Under the pieces are notes generated by a model. It saw only the letters and a list, made by a program, of their open reading frames with translations. It searched no databases and was not told the origin of the DNA. Below are positions 13,101 to 24,062 of a DNA stretch of 64,000 bases, in pieces. The position numbers and the translations under genes were made by a program. Numbering within the stretch: the stretch's first letter is position 1; each line of letters starts with the position of its first letter. Origin of the DNA: Corylus avellana (Eukaryota; Streptophyta; Magnoliopsida; Fagales; Betulaceae); the NCBI RefSeq assembly GCF_901000735.1, contig NC_081542.1, forward strand, positions 46,478,238-46,542,237, given 5' to 3'.

Positions 13101-13162
13101 CGGCGAGGTTTCTCCGGGCGGTCCTCGTCCTCGTCGAAGCTCTTCCATAGGTACGCCGACAT
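10105..13162 (-). CDS. HSA32: Heat-stress-associated 32 kDa protein (phosphosulfolactate synthase-like)
   Basis: Five minus-strand exons, 13162-13040, 12044-11853, 11763-11553, 10533-10310 and 10215-10105, give 861 nt and 286 residues, the length I recall for Arabidopsis HSA32. All introns are GT-AG. The fold is the ComA-type (phosphosulfolactate synthase) TIM barrel. Recognisable segments are RPEKPRRYGVTEMRGPHF at the N terminus, GQFVDGLKFSGGS, YVSTGDWAEH, QLGFDTIELN, GADTIMIDADDVCKHADS, and VDHSQVMDLECLRGRNLG near the C terminus. In plants this protein is needed for long-term acquired thermotolerance and works with HSP101; it is not known to make phosphosulfolactate. The start is chosen at MSAYLWKSFDEDEDRPEKP, which aligns with the family start. 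A heat-shock element upstream fits the heat-induced role. Confidence 0.95.
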
Positions 13163-13256
13163 TATCGAGCCAAAGTGAGAGACCAAGGGAAAGAAATGGA
13201 AATGGAAATGCGATTCCCGTTGATTCAACTTAAAGTTTCTCGGGATGTCACTGGAA

Positions 13257-13278
13257 GTGTTCCAGCTCCTTCGAGAAA
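13257..13278 (-). promoter_or_regulatory. Putative heat-shock element of HSA32
   Basis: About 95-115 bp upstream of the HSA32 ATG, the bases GTTCCAGCTCCTTCGAGAAA can be read as contiguous five-base units nTTCn-nGCTn-nTTCn-nGAAn. Three of the four match the heat-shock-factor consensus, including the perfect inverted pair TTCgaGAA at 13270-13277. Another GAAgtgTTC lies just beyond. Function is inferred from the motif and from the known heat induction of this gene family. Confidence 0.6.
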
Positions 13279-13709
13279 TGGTTTCGCCAACATATAGATA
13301 TAGTCATCTCAAATTAAATAATCCGCTGAAACGTGTTGTTAATCCTGATATACCACGTCATGAGCGTGGGGCCCATATCCTGCAACAAGATTGATTTTTG
13401 AATTTTGAGTACTCCAATCCTACGGGATTAGTAGTTCTATTAATTTATCCTTCTCAATTTTCTTCGCATATTCTCAAAGTTTACATTAGCTGATTTTTCC
13501 AATTAAAAAATCAATTTTTATTTACCCAATATTATGACAACCACGACACATAAGCTTTAGTGGAATAAGAGTAATATATAGCATTGCTCACACAACCTTA
13601 CCTAAAAATGGACTCAACTCAAATTTGAATCTTAAATTTCAAAAGTTCATATATCTACGAATATTTTGAGCGTGGTAGATCTCATAGAAACAAAACAAAA
13701 ATACAAGAT

Positions 13710-14135
13710 TGTTAGAACAATTTTCTGTCTAACCGTTTGCAAAAGAATACGTTTACGTTTCAGGCTGCAAAAGAAGAGGAAACTCCAATTTCGGGAGAAA
13801 GATTATGCATATTCTGTATAATAGAACGTAGAATGTGAGAAGATATTTCAGGATGTTTTTGTACATCGTATAAGGGCCTATTTATAAGATGAAGAGTTGA
13901 GGTAGACTTTGACTAGTTCTTCTTATTTGAGTTAAATTGAAATTGTACTTGAGAGCAATAGTTGGACTTGGGCACCTACTCCAATGTAGACTTTGAGTAG
14001 GACACTGTGAGTCTGTGACCCAGATTATTCTAATAGAGATTATACCTTCTGCTATTTAATTAATAGCTTTGTGGGTCTGTCATTGACATAAGACCCAAAA
14101 TTTGATGGGTTTGTAGTGTAATTTTATTCCCAACA
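13710..14135. mobile_element. Solo LTR, 426 bp, with perfect 5-bp target duplication
   Basis: The element begins TGTTAGAACAATTTTC and ends TTTATTCCCAACA, so its termini are TGTTRG and CCAACA. It is flanked on both sides by AAGAT (13705-13709 and 14136-14140), the 5-bp duplication left by LTR retrotransposons. No internal region follows, so it is a solo LTR formed by recombination, or a very short nonautonomous element. Confidence 0.8.
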
Positions 14136-14140
14136 AAGAT

Positions 14141-15189
14141 AAAACTTAGAATTTTTTAATCGAATCTTAAATTTGCATATGAATTAATACTGAAAATTAA
14201 AAAGAAAAAAGAACAAATTTACTTCCAACATCACAAGGCATATCACGTCACATTATCCATTAAATTGTAGACAGCCATGTGACAATTAATTATATGATAT
14301 TTATCAGGTTTCTAAAATGGATTATAAGAGTTGTTGATGCAATGAACATCCAGGTCAGGCCTCCTTTCACGGAGGAGCTGAAGGTATTTCAATGTCTAAG
14401 TTAGTAAGACTCTAATTGAGAAATGGTAAAGCTCGTAAAAAAGGTTAGAGAGTGTGAGGGTAATGGTATAATAAGAGAGAGCTTGAAACCTTAGGCAAAA
14501 GAGGGGATACCCTACCCGTGGTGCATCCAGTTGTTGGTCTTGGGCTTGGTGTGGGCTTCGCCGCTCGGCCTAGTACTAGCAATAGTCTTGAGCTTTCTTA
14601 GTTGTTGGACCTTAGAGGCATGTTGGTATGTAATATGGTTCACGAACAACCAACATAATAATTCTCACGTCAATTACTAAAATGTAAATGGTTACATCAC
14701 AATTCAAATGGCAGCTATATATATATATATATATATATATATGAGTCATACTACATATAACACAAATCAGGTCGGCTCAATACATTTTGGGGTATAAGGT
14801 GAGAAGTTTAAGTGAGGTATTTTCTTTAAATTTAAATAATATTTAATTTACTATTATATTTTTATTTAAAAATGATATTTTATTTGACCATTTTCTACTA
14901 ATAAATCTCTTAATTTTGCATCAATATTTTTCTATTGACCTAGGTTGTAAATATTTGTAACAATAGAATCAAATAATGATATTAGTATTTTTATTTTCTT
15001 CTGCATTTTTTATTTTCCTTAAGTTCTTTATCAAGAATTGTTATCTTACATATTTGAAAAGCATTATCATTATTTTCAATGTCATATTTTTGTTATATTA
15101 TTTCATTATCTACTAACTCTTTTTTTATGAATTAATTTCTTGTTCATTTATGAATTTTGAGATTCAATTAATTTTTCTACTTTTTTTTT
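14141..15189. other. AT-rich transposon-zone sequence, no gene
   Basis: This part contains a (TA)n tract at about 14715-14741 and long T-rich and A-rich runs leading into the first assembly gap. I see no coding signal. Confidence 0.5.
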
Positions 15190-15294
15190 NNNNNNNNNNN
15201 NNNNNNNNNNNNNNNNNNNNNNNNNNNNNNNNNNNNNNNNNNNNNNNNNNNNNNNNNNNNNNNNNNNNNNNNNNNNNNNNNNNNNNNNNNNNNN
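15190..15294. other. Assembly gap (N run)
   Basis: The run of 105 unknown bases is flanked on both sides by poly-T/poly-A sequence. Any frame running through it is an artefact. Confidence 0.99.
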
Positions 15295-15631
15295 TTTTTT
15301 TTAAAAAAAAAATCGTTCTTTTTAAATTAAAATTTTTCGTTTTAAAAATAAAAATAAAAAATATTATTTTTTATGTTTTTTTAATTTATATGAGTATTTT
15401 TGTCTTATTGAGAAATATATAGGGCCATTTTTATTTTTTTTTTATCTTTTTGCTAACCTTGGAAAAACATTGACAATGTTTTGATAGTTTGGATGAGATA
15501 TTGTCACAATTAAAAGTTTGAGGAAACATTATCAATTAGGTGCTAGTTTGAGAGAGATATATGGATTTTACCCTTTAAAATAGTTACAAATTAAATAAAC
15601 ATGATTTATAATAAATAAATAAATAAATTGT

Positions 15632-15776
15632 NNNNNNNNNNNNNNNNNNNNNNNNNNNNNNNNNNNNNNNNNNNNNNNNNNNNNNNNNNNNNNNNNNNNN
15701 NNNNNNNNNNNNNNNNNNNNNNNNNNNNNNNNNNNNNNNNNNNNNNNNNNNNNNNNNNNNNNNNNNNNNNNNNNNN
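15632..15776. other. Assembly gap (N run)
   Basis: The run of 145 unknown bases directly abuts the left arm of a long inverted repeat. That repeat is a likely reason for the failure to assemble. Confidence 0.99.
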
Positions 15777-15778
15777 TT

Positions 15779-16438
15779 TTTTCAATAAAAATCTTTTCAA
15801 ATATGGAGCAATAATTTGTGAAACAATTTTTTATGGAACACTATTACATGGAAGTATTAGAAAGAATTTAGCTTACCGTTTCAGATTTCTTCTCTATAAA
15901 GGATGTGTTTATGCAATCAAGGATTTTATAGTTGAATATAAAGCGAAATATTGTCCAATACATAACCAAGTTTAAATTCTTTTAATGTCAATATCAATCA
16001 TTCCATACCTTAATATGGATTTGATCTTGTTGATTCCGAAACTATAATGAGTCATTGTAACGACACTACTTATTTGACTAGTATATAAATAGGTTAAAAA
16101 GTAGGTTAAATCCTACTTTGCAACGGTAATAGGATTTTAGTTACTTTGCAACTACTCATTATACTTTTATAATCAGCAAGTTCAAATCCATATTGAGGTA
16201 TGTAATGACCGATCTTGATATGAAAAGAGTTTAAACTTGGTTATGCACTAGACAATACTTCTCTTTATTTTCTTCTACCATAGAATTCTTTATTGCATAA
16301 ACACATCCTTCATTGAAAAGAGGTCTGAAACGCTGAGCCGAATTCTTTCTAATACTTGCATGTATTAGCGTTCCATAAAAAAATATGTTTCACGAATTTA
16401 CTGCTCTATACATGAAAAGAATTTTATTGAAAAAAGAA
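15779..16438. repeat. Long inverted repeat, two arms of about 285 bp
   Basis: The left arm (about 15779-16060) and right arm (about 16148-16438) are inverted copies of each other, at roughly 80-85% identity by eye. Shared stretches include AAGTATTAGAAAGAATT, AAGGATGTGTTTATGCAAT, CATAACCAAGTTTAAA and AATATGGATTTGA. A spacer of about 87 bp separates the arms and itself contains a small palindrome around AAGTAGGTTAAATCCTACTTT. No coding frame of recognisable type is present. The arms could extend into the gap on the left. Confidence 0.85.
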
Positions 16439-16789
16439 ATGAATACCAACTTACATTTTCATCGGCTATTATCATATCAAGACTGATCAACTCATGGTCA
16501 TGTGTTATGTTAACTGCGTCCCACATCCATAGAAATCTAACTTTCACATTTCATGTTTTTTTTTTCAATTGATATTTGATTTAGAAATGTGTAACTTATG
16601 TTGATATGATTCAATAACACTTGCACAAAATTTATTTTGGTAAGACTTACTTATATTCATAAGGAAAAATATAATCATTTCAAATCAAGTTACAAGTACC
16701 GAAATATATTCTTAAAAATCATTCAAATGAATTCTAAATGTACCCAGAGAAAAAATATAGAAAATTTTCTTATATATTATTATTATTAT

Positions 16790-18080
16790 TTTGTATGGAA
16801 ATGATCACCATAATGTTTATCTGCAATGAGTACTCAATGTCTACCACTCTGGAGATATAGTTGACCATGACTAAAGACCAATTTAGGTATACGTTGCATT
16901 GATCGACCCTCACTTTTATTAATTGTCACAGCAAATCAAAGAGATATGAGAAATTGTCTTCTTTTCAGTACAAAAGGCAATTTAGAATCGAAATGAATGA
17001 ATATTTTATCTCCAAAATAAGTTCCTAATATGATTTTATATCTTCTAAGATTCATTTTAACAATTGAGTAACTAAAATTTTATTACCATTGCAAAGTTCA
17101 GCACTATGATTTAAATTTCAAAGTAGCATTATAGGGATTCTAACTTTTAGTCTCAATTTATATTTTCGAACAGGACGAAAGTTTAGAAATTCTATTGGAT
17201 ACATAATATCTTGGTCTTAAATGTTGCTTGCAGCTTTATGTATCTAATCTGCACTGAGATATGTTTCTGCATCAACGTTAAAAGATCAATCATATAATCG
17301 TTTATGTCATGCACATCATCATATGTTGGAGCTAAAATCTCTCTTTCTCCTAAATACTTTGCATCTATTTAGTTTTCAACTGAGGGTAGGTAGCATTCAC
17401 AATATCATTAACATAATGAGTATCATGTTGAATTGTTAAATCATATGGTATCTCAATCACCACTTCACCTTTACCATCATCTAATTCGCTATCACCTATT
17501 TTCATAATCCATTGTGCAAATTCTCTTATAGCATTATAACCAAGATTTTGTTCAAGCCTCATATTTCTTGTCAAAGTACAAATTGTACAACACTTTCATA
17601 ATGAAGACCTCTTAATTGATGCCTTAATTTGTTTTCTTCTTCTTTAACTACAACCTCTGAGATTTGTCGAAATTCACTATCAAGAACAATTGTCTTTCCT
17701 CGAAAGAGTGGGAGTAGTGCTCCAATTATATGGTGGTTTTGACCGTTAAGTAAAAAAAAATATATATATATATATATAAGCACATTTTTCATCATTAATT
17801 TTATTATCCAAATTCCCACCAATTTAGTGCCTTGGGAAGCATGGCATTATAACTTCTTATTTGTGCCCAAAAGTTTTTTAACGGTAGTGGGTAGGATGTA
17901 GCATTTTCTCAAGAAGAGCAGGTGGTTTTTTTAGCAAAAGCAACTTGACTTGACCATCCTTACAACATAGAGAAAATTTAGGATTAACAAGCTTCTTAGA
18001 TTTTATTGTTCTTTCTTCATATTGTATTATCGCACCACAATATTCGCATTCATAAGAAGGTGAACCAAAATTCCAAAGTT
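16790..18080 (-). pseudogene. Decayed Helitron Rep/PIF1-helicase fragment
   Basis: Read on the minus strand, short blocks in several frames match the PIF1-like helicase part of plant Helitron proteins. In order from high to low coordinate they are: a zinc-ribbon-like piece YECEYCGAIIQYEER with LLLKKPPALL near 17900-18060; GALLPLFRGKTIVLDSEFRQ near 17670-17740; NMRLEQ...IREFAQWI near 17515-17570; IPYDLTI near 17440; ILAPTYDDVHDINDYM near 17280-17340; and a C-terminal NHSAELCNGNKILVTQLL with FSHGQLYISRVV. Stops, frameshifts and a large internal deletion (the Rep domain is missing) make it a dead copy. The Helitron ends (5' TC, 3' hairpin plus CTRR) were not located. Confidence 0.8.
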
Positions 18081-18499
18081 TAGTAAATTTTCCCCTTTAA
18101 GAAGTAGAAAAAAGAGAAAGAAATATTGGTGTCAAGATTTTAGTAAGAATATCAACACTGCATGAGCTATAACTGGATTTGTCTTTTGTCATACTTTGAT
18201 TAGTTGAAAGCTATTGTAATTCCTAACTTGGCTAGAGCTACTTCCACTACCCACACCAATACCTCCTCAATTTGTTTTCTCAATGATAATCATTTGTCTT
18301 CTATGTCATGCAAATCTTACATTTTTCATTTTGTTTCTATTGTGATGAACAAATAAAAAAATTAACAATAAAGTTTTACTTTGTATCATTTAGTTAATCC
18401 AATTCAACTAGAACATATAATATTATTTTAACTAAAGAGTATAGTCAAATAATGCAACGGAATACAAAAATTTTAACTAAAGGTATATACAAAAATTTT

Positions 18500-19675
18500 A
18501 CAAGGTTATTACCTCACATGGGCTTATTGAGAACTTTGTTAATCATTGAATATACCTTAAGGTCAGTGGGAGTAAAGTTACATTTCTTTTAGTCCTGTAT
18601 ATAGATAATATTTTGCTTGCAAACAATAATTTAGGTTTGCTACATAAAGTTCCTCTCACTAAAGTTTTGAGAGATTCAGAATGAAGAATTGTGAATCTTT
18701 AGTAGTACATAATATTAAAGGGGATAATATCTCAAAATGTATTGGAACAAAGGCAGATGAAAAATATTTCATATGTATGCACAGGTCTACATTAGACCTG
18801 ACATTGAAATAGCAGTTAGACTATTGGGTCAATATAGTATTGTGGAATATGCAATGAACCAAGAACTACAGTTTAACCTAAAGATACACTTACCATTTGG
18901 TTGTGTGTATTCAGATTTGATTTTTGCTAAATGTGTAGATAGTAGAGCATCAACTTCAGTATATATGTACTGAAGATGCAGTAAACAGACTACAGTTGCT
19001 ACATCTACCATGAAAGCTAAAGTCATTACATGCTATGAATTAATTACATAGGCATTATGGTTGAGACATTTTTGTTAAAGGTCTCAAGACTGTCGATTTT
19101 ATAGTTAGACCCATAAAGATCTTCTGAGTTAATTCTACTACAGAAGTATGTATATCGACATAAAGTATCATTATGAAAGAGAACATTAAGTGACAATAAG
19201 TGTCTATTGATCATATAAGTATTAAATTAATGATTGTGGATCCCATGACTAAAGGTTTACCGATAAAAAAAAAGTATAAAGTCATATGAAATATATGAGA
19301 TTCATTAATTCATTTGTGCTTAGTTTCTCTTTAATTGGTCTATAAACATAAAGGTAATGTTATAAAGATTTTTGTGCGCATATATGTTATTCTTATCCGT
19401 AGGGATAAAATTAAAGTTGGACCCGAATGACTTATAGGAAGTTCATTCATAAAGTACATTATCCATAAAGTACTTATTTAAGGAGGTATTGCACATTGTG
19501 ATACATGGAAGGGACGGCTTATCATATAAAAGCTTTACTGCAATGATTCGTGTATAGTATTCATTGAGTGAGTGGGAGGATTCCATGAATGGTTGAAATA
19601 AATAAAGTAATTGTCATATCATAGAACCGAACACCATAAAGAATTTATATGTCATAAGGGTCAAGTGGGAGAATG
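18500..19675 (+). pseudogene. Decayed Copia reverse transcriptase / RNase H tail
   Basis: Plus-strand frames broken by many stops resemble the end of a Copia polyprotein. ENFVNH then IYLKVSG and a YIDNILLAN block (a YVDD-box relative) lie near 18530-18640. RNase H-like remains run from about 18890 to 19300, with a PIKIF-like block and a DPMTKG-like block. A polypurine tract AAGTGGGAGAA precedes the LTR at 19676. It is a more degraded relative of the minus-strand copy at 20988-22130 and lies in mirror orientation to it. Confidence 0.75.
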
Positions 19676-20177
19676 TAAGAAATTCCATTTAAGGTATGTC
19701 CCTTATGTTATATATATTATTGTGATTATAAAATATGTATAATTACGGTGTTCGGTGATTTATTCCAATTAAAACTTATTCTATGAAATCAAATATTCTG
19801 AATTAAATTGTCGATTTAATTCTTGTGGAAACAAATATTTGAATTCATTACTGATTTTATTTTGTGGAATCAAATAAGTTGTATTGATTATTTATTTTAT
19901 TTTTATTCCTTGATGAGAGGAATAATTAAGGTAACAGCTCTAATTGAGGGTTCCTGGCCTACTTATAAATAAGACTTGTGTATTCCATCAATTGTCACTT
20001 ACTGGTAGGCATACGTCAGAAGAACCTCTCAATATTTTTAGTTTTTCAGATTTTATTTCTGTGAAGTTGTTCTTCAATTGGCTTGAGCAAAGTATGGCTA
20101 AAGGTATTTATATAATTATTTATTCCGCTGCTAATTTTATTGTCAATTAGCATTTAATTATATATAAAAATTCTTAC
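19676..20177 (+). mobile_element. Copia LTR attached to the plus-strand remnant
   Basis: The LTR starts TGTAAGAAATTCC just after the polypurine tract, and ends AAAAATTCTTACA, so the termini are inverted TGTAAGAA/TTCTTACA. It is directly followed by TGTGGTATCGGAA, which resembles a methionine-tRNA primer-binding site and would normally sit after a 5' LTR. The LTR is therefore flanked by polypurine tract on one side and primer-binding-like sequence on the other. Confidence 0.75.
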
Positions 20178-20187
20178 ATGTGGTATC

Positions 20188-20647
20188 GGAAATAATTTAA
20201 TATATAAGTACCTCCAGCCATTGCTTTGCTCAGGTAGGTTGAAGAACAACTTCACAGCAACCAAAACTAGAAAACTAAAAAATTATTGAGAGGTTCTTCT
20301 GACCTATGCCTACCAGTGAGTGTCAATTGATGGAATATACAGGCCTTATTTATAGGTAGGTCAGGAACCCTCAACTACCTTAATTATTCCTCCAATCAAG
20401 GAATAAAAATCGAATAAATAATTAATACAGATTATTTGATTCCACAAAATAAAATCAGTAATGAACTCAAATATTTTGTTTCCACAAGAATTAAATCGAC
20501 AATTTAATTCAGAATATTTGATTTCATAGAATAAGCTTTAATTGGAATAAATCACTGAACACTGTAATTATATATATTTTATAATCATAATAATATATGT
20601 GACATAAGGGACATACCTTAAATAAAATTTCTTACATTCTCCCACTT
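20188..20647 (-). mobile_element. Second Copia LTR, inverted, truncated at its 3' end
   Basis: On the minus strand this LTR starts TGTAAGAAATTTTATTTAAG after the polypurine tract AAGTGGGAGAA. It matches the LTR at 19676-20177 in inverted order, sharing CAAGAATTAAATCGACAATT and GAGAGGTTCTTCTGAC on the plus strand. Its 3' end is lost where it meets the other LTR near 20180-20195. Confidence 0.7.
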
Positions 20648-20981
20648 GGCCCTTATGACACATAAATTTCTTATGGTATTCGATTCTATGATATGACTAT
20701 TACTTTATTTATTCCAACCATTCATGGAATCCTCCCACTCATTAAAGGAATACTACACACGAATCATGGCGGTGAAGCTTTTATATGATAAGACATCCCT
20801 TCCATGTATCACGATGTGCAATACCTCCCTAAATGAGTATTTTATGGATAATGTACTTTATGAATGAACTTCCTATAAGTCACTCGGGTCCAAACTTAAT
20901 TTTTATCCCCATGGATAAGGTAATAAATGTGCACAAAACTTTATTAAAATAACATGATGTCTATAGATTGATTAGAAAGAA

Positions 20982-22130
20982 CTAAGTAGAAAATGAATCA
21001 ATGAGCCCCATATACTCCACATGACTTTTAAACTGCTTTACCGGTAAACATTTAGTCATGGGATCCGCAATCATTAGTTCAGTACTGTTATGCTCAATGA
21101 ATACTTCATTCCTTTTGATGTTCTCTCTCACGCAAAGGTACTTGATGTCGATATGCTTACTTCTGCTTCTACTTTTATTATTCTTAGAGAAGAAAATGGC
21201 AACATGATTATCGCAGAAGATCTTAATTGGTCTCGCTATAGAATCGACAATCTTGAGACCACTAACAAAATTTCTCAACAATAATGCATGTGTAGTGGCT
21301 TCATAGCATGCAATAAATTATGCCTCCATTGTAGATGTGGCAACTATAGTCTGCTTGCTACTTCTCCAAGATATAGCCCCTCCAGCAAGAAGAAAGATAT
21401 ATCCTGAAGTAAACTTTCTGCTATCCACACATCCAACAAAATCTAAATCTGAATATCCAACCACCTCCAAATGGTCAGTGTGTTTGTATGTCAAACTGTA
21501 GTCCTTGGTTCCTTGCAAATACCGCATAACTTTCTTTTCAGCTTTCCAATGTTCCAATCCTGGGTTGCTTTGATATCGACTCAGCATTCCAACTGCCATT
21601 GCAATGTCAGATCTAGTACAAACATGTGCATATAATAGGTTGCCAACTGCAGATGCATATGAGATACTTTTCATCTGCTCTTGTTCCAATGCATTTTGAG
21701 CACACTGATTTTTACTGAATTTATCCCCTTTAATGATAGGTGTTACAGAAGTTGAACAGTTCTTCAATCTAAATCTCTCTAAGTCCTTTTCAATGCAAGC
21801 CTTCTGAGACAATTTTAATATTCTTTGATTTCTGTCTCTGTGAATCTCTATGCCAATGACATAGAAGGCTTCACCCAAATCTTTCATTTCAAAGTTTTTG
21901 AGAGAGGAACTGTTTGGTTTCTTGTAGCAACATAAATCATTATTTGCAAGCAAAATATCATCTACATATTGGACTAAGAAAATAACTTTAATCCCACTAA
22001 CCTTAAGGTAAATGCATTGATCAACAAAGTTCTCAATAAAACCATATGAGGTAATAACTTTGTGAAATTTGTTATACCATTGGCGGGAGGCTTGTTTTAA
22101 CCCATAAATAGATTTCCTTAATACAAACAT
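20982..22130 (-). pseudogene. 5'-truncated Copia polyprotein: reverse transcriptase and RNase H
   Basis: Minus-strand frames carry the typical end of a Ty1/Copia polyprotein. In order they are SIYGLKQASRQWY, the catalytic YVDDILLAN, EMKDLGEAFYVIGIEIHRD, SAVGNLLYA, GYSDLDFVGCVDSRK, the SWRSSKQ block, KHIDIKYLCVRE and ADPMTKCLPVKQF. A stop after the TMEA block, around 21318, splits the frame. Gag, protease and integrase are absent, and the copy ends in an A-rich tract at 22130. It is therefore a dead fragment, better kept than its plus-strand twin. Confidence 0.88.
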
Positions 22131-23138
22131 AAAAAAAAAAAAAAAAATTAAAAATTAAAAAATTAAAAAAATACAAACATAATATATTAGTAATATCATA
22201 TTTCAACTAAAGAATATAATCATATAAACTGTAATTTATGAATTTAAAATATTTTATTTAGCAATCAAATCCATTGAGAGAATAGTACCCTCACAACATT
22301 AAAATTTAAAACTACAAAACGAATCAAATAAACTAAATAAAATTTTAGAAGAAAAATGAAAATTCATCCACGGATATGCAAATTATTTCCAAACGAAGCA
22401 AAAGCAATCACATGTATTCAATATTTACAAACATTAATTCAGGTGACCATTTACATAATATAGTAATTCACCAAAAAAAAAAAAAAAAATGGTTGCAAAT
22501 AATAATGATGAGCATTTTTCAAAATAGACAATTAAGGTCTAACAACATATGTGGTAATGGGTCTAATGGCTGGAAAAATACACTTCGACTTGGAAAGATA
22601 AAACTCATAGGATTGAAGTGATTGGTAACACTTTGGTTGTTTGTAAATTTCTTTTTTCTTGAGAAAAAACAAGAATTTTACCAAATGGATCCACTAATGT
22701 TTTTATTTGTTACTTCTAGTCAATATGAAAGTCTCTTTCACACCCACACACGAAAGTTCAACGTTAAAAAAAGTTTAAAAGCATTAGACTTTGGAACAAA
22801 GGAAATGTTGAAGGAATAACAAAGAGGGATCTATGATCGGTTGTACACATATATACGCGATACATGTAAATTCTTGGCCCCCCTCCCTTGCTGGTGATAC
22901 TCTGCTTTCCTTGTCGCCCATGAAAGGAATCCAAGTTTGAAAAGAAAAGGGAAGAATAAAGCAAAAAAATGTATGGACAAAAGGAAGCTTTTACCCTAAG
23001 AACGCACCTATTCCCTCTTGCACTATATATGTTATTCATCTAAATGCCTGGCCCTGCTTAAAGATATAGTAACAAAGCAAGGGAAGTCCCCATCCTTTCC
23101 TCTAAAATCATCTCCTAGTCAAGCTCTGAATTCCCAAA
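22131..23138. other. AT-rich spacer, no gene; TATA box of the DUF1218 gene at its end
   Basis: Poly-A tracts lie near 22131-22170 and 22473-22489. A TATA-like CACTATATATG at 23021-23031, about 110 bp before the next ATG, is a likely core promoter. Nothing else coding is seen. Confidence 0.5.
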
Positions 23139-23841
23139 ATGGCCAAAAATATTGGCATTCTTGTCTGTGTTTTGATCATGGTCTTGGACATCGCTGCCGG
23201 GATACTTGGCATTGAGGCTGAAGTCTCTCAAGGCAAGGTATTCTATTTCTAACACTAGAATTCAACTTTATCATCTCAAGATTTATGAACAACTTCATTT
23301 TTTTTTGTTGATCTCGCAGGTGAAACATATGAAGATGTGGATTTTTGAGTGCAGAGAGCCAAGCTATACGGCTTACAAGCTAGGATTGGCTGCAGCCATA
23401 CTTCTAGCCCTGGCTCATACCATTGCTAACATCCTTGGTGGGTGCATTTGCGTTTCGTCCAAGGCAGATTACACAAACGCCTCAGCCAACAAGCAATTAG
23501 CCGTTGCTTCCCTCGTTTTCTCTTGGTAGGTGCTTCCCTCATCATCTTTATCGTCTATATGCTACACTTTCTTTTTGATCCATCTGCCTGATGTTAAGGA
23601 CTTGACATATCACAGGCTCATATTAGCCGTTGGATTCTCGATGCTCATCATAGGAACAATGGCAAACTCAACATCAAGAAAATCCTGTGGGTTTCCACAC
23701 CGCCGCCTTCTGTCTATAGGAGGGATTCTATGCTTTCTTCATGGAATGATCACAGTCGCCTATTATGTGTCCGCCACTGCTGCACACAGAGAAATAGAAA
23801 AGCATAGAAACCCTACTCCACGTCTTTCATCTCCTGCTTGA
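23139..23841 (+). CDS. DUF1218 four-helix membrane protein (MWL/VCC family), three exons
   Basis: Exons 23139-23237, 23320-23525 and 23616-23841 (GT-AG introns) give 176 residues, the normal size for the family. The N terminus MAKNIGILVCVLIMVLDIAA is a membrane segment or signal anchor. It is followed by WIFECREP, then hydrophobic helices at LGLAAAILLALAHTIANILGG, ASLVFSW-LILAVGFSMLIIG and GGILCFLHGMITVAYYV. Conserved cysteines (CREP, GGCICV, SCGF, ILCF) fit the DUF1218 pattern. Arabidopsis members include MWL1 and MWL2 (cell-wall lignin) and VCC (vein and leaf patterning); the closest relative I recall is At4g21310. The biochemical function is unknown. Confidence 0.9.
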
Positions 23842-24062
23842 AATTCTTATTTCCCTATTATCTGCTGGTACACATAATTGTTCAAGACATTATTTGTGGT
23901 TTTTGTCGTGTGTTTGTATGAATCAATTTTTAAAATTTAAATCATAATTTATCGGTGCCAATACCATGTGATTGATAGTCATAATACTGATTTCATTTCT
24001 CTAAATGGGCGAAGTACAAAGAATCTAAACCTAAAAGCAAAATTACAAGAGTGATTATTTCT

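Noticed and set aside
15150..15975. Open frames running through the N gaps
   Set aside because: They are made of unknown bases and low-complexity sequence.
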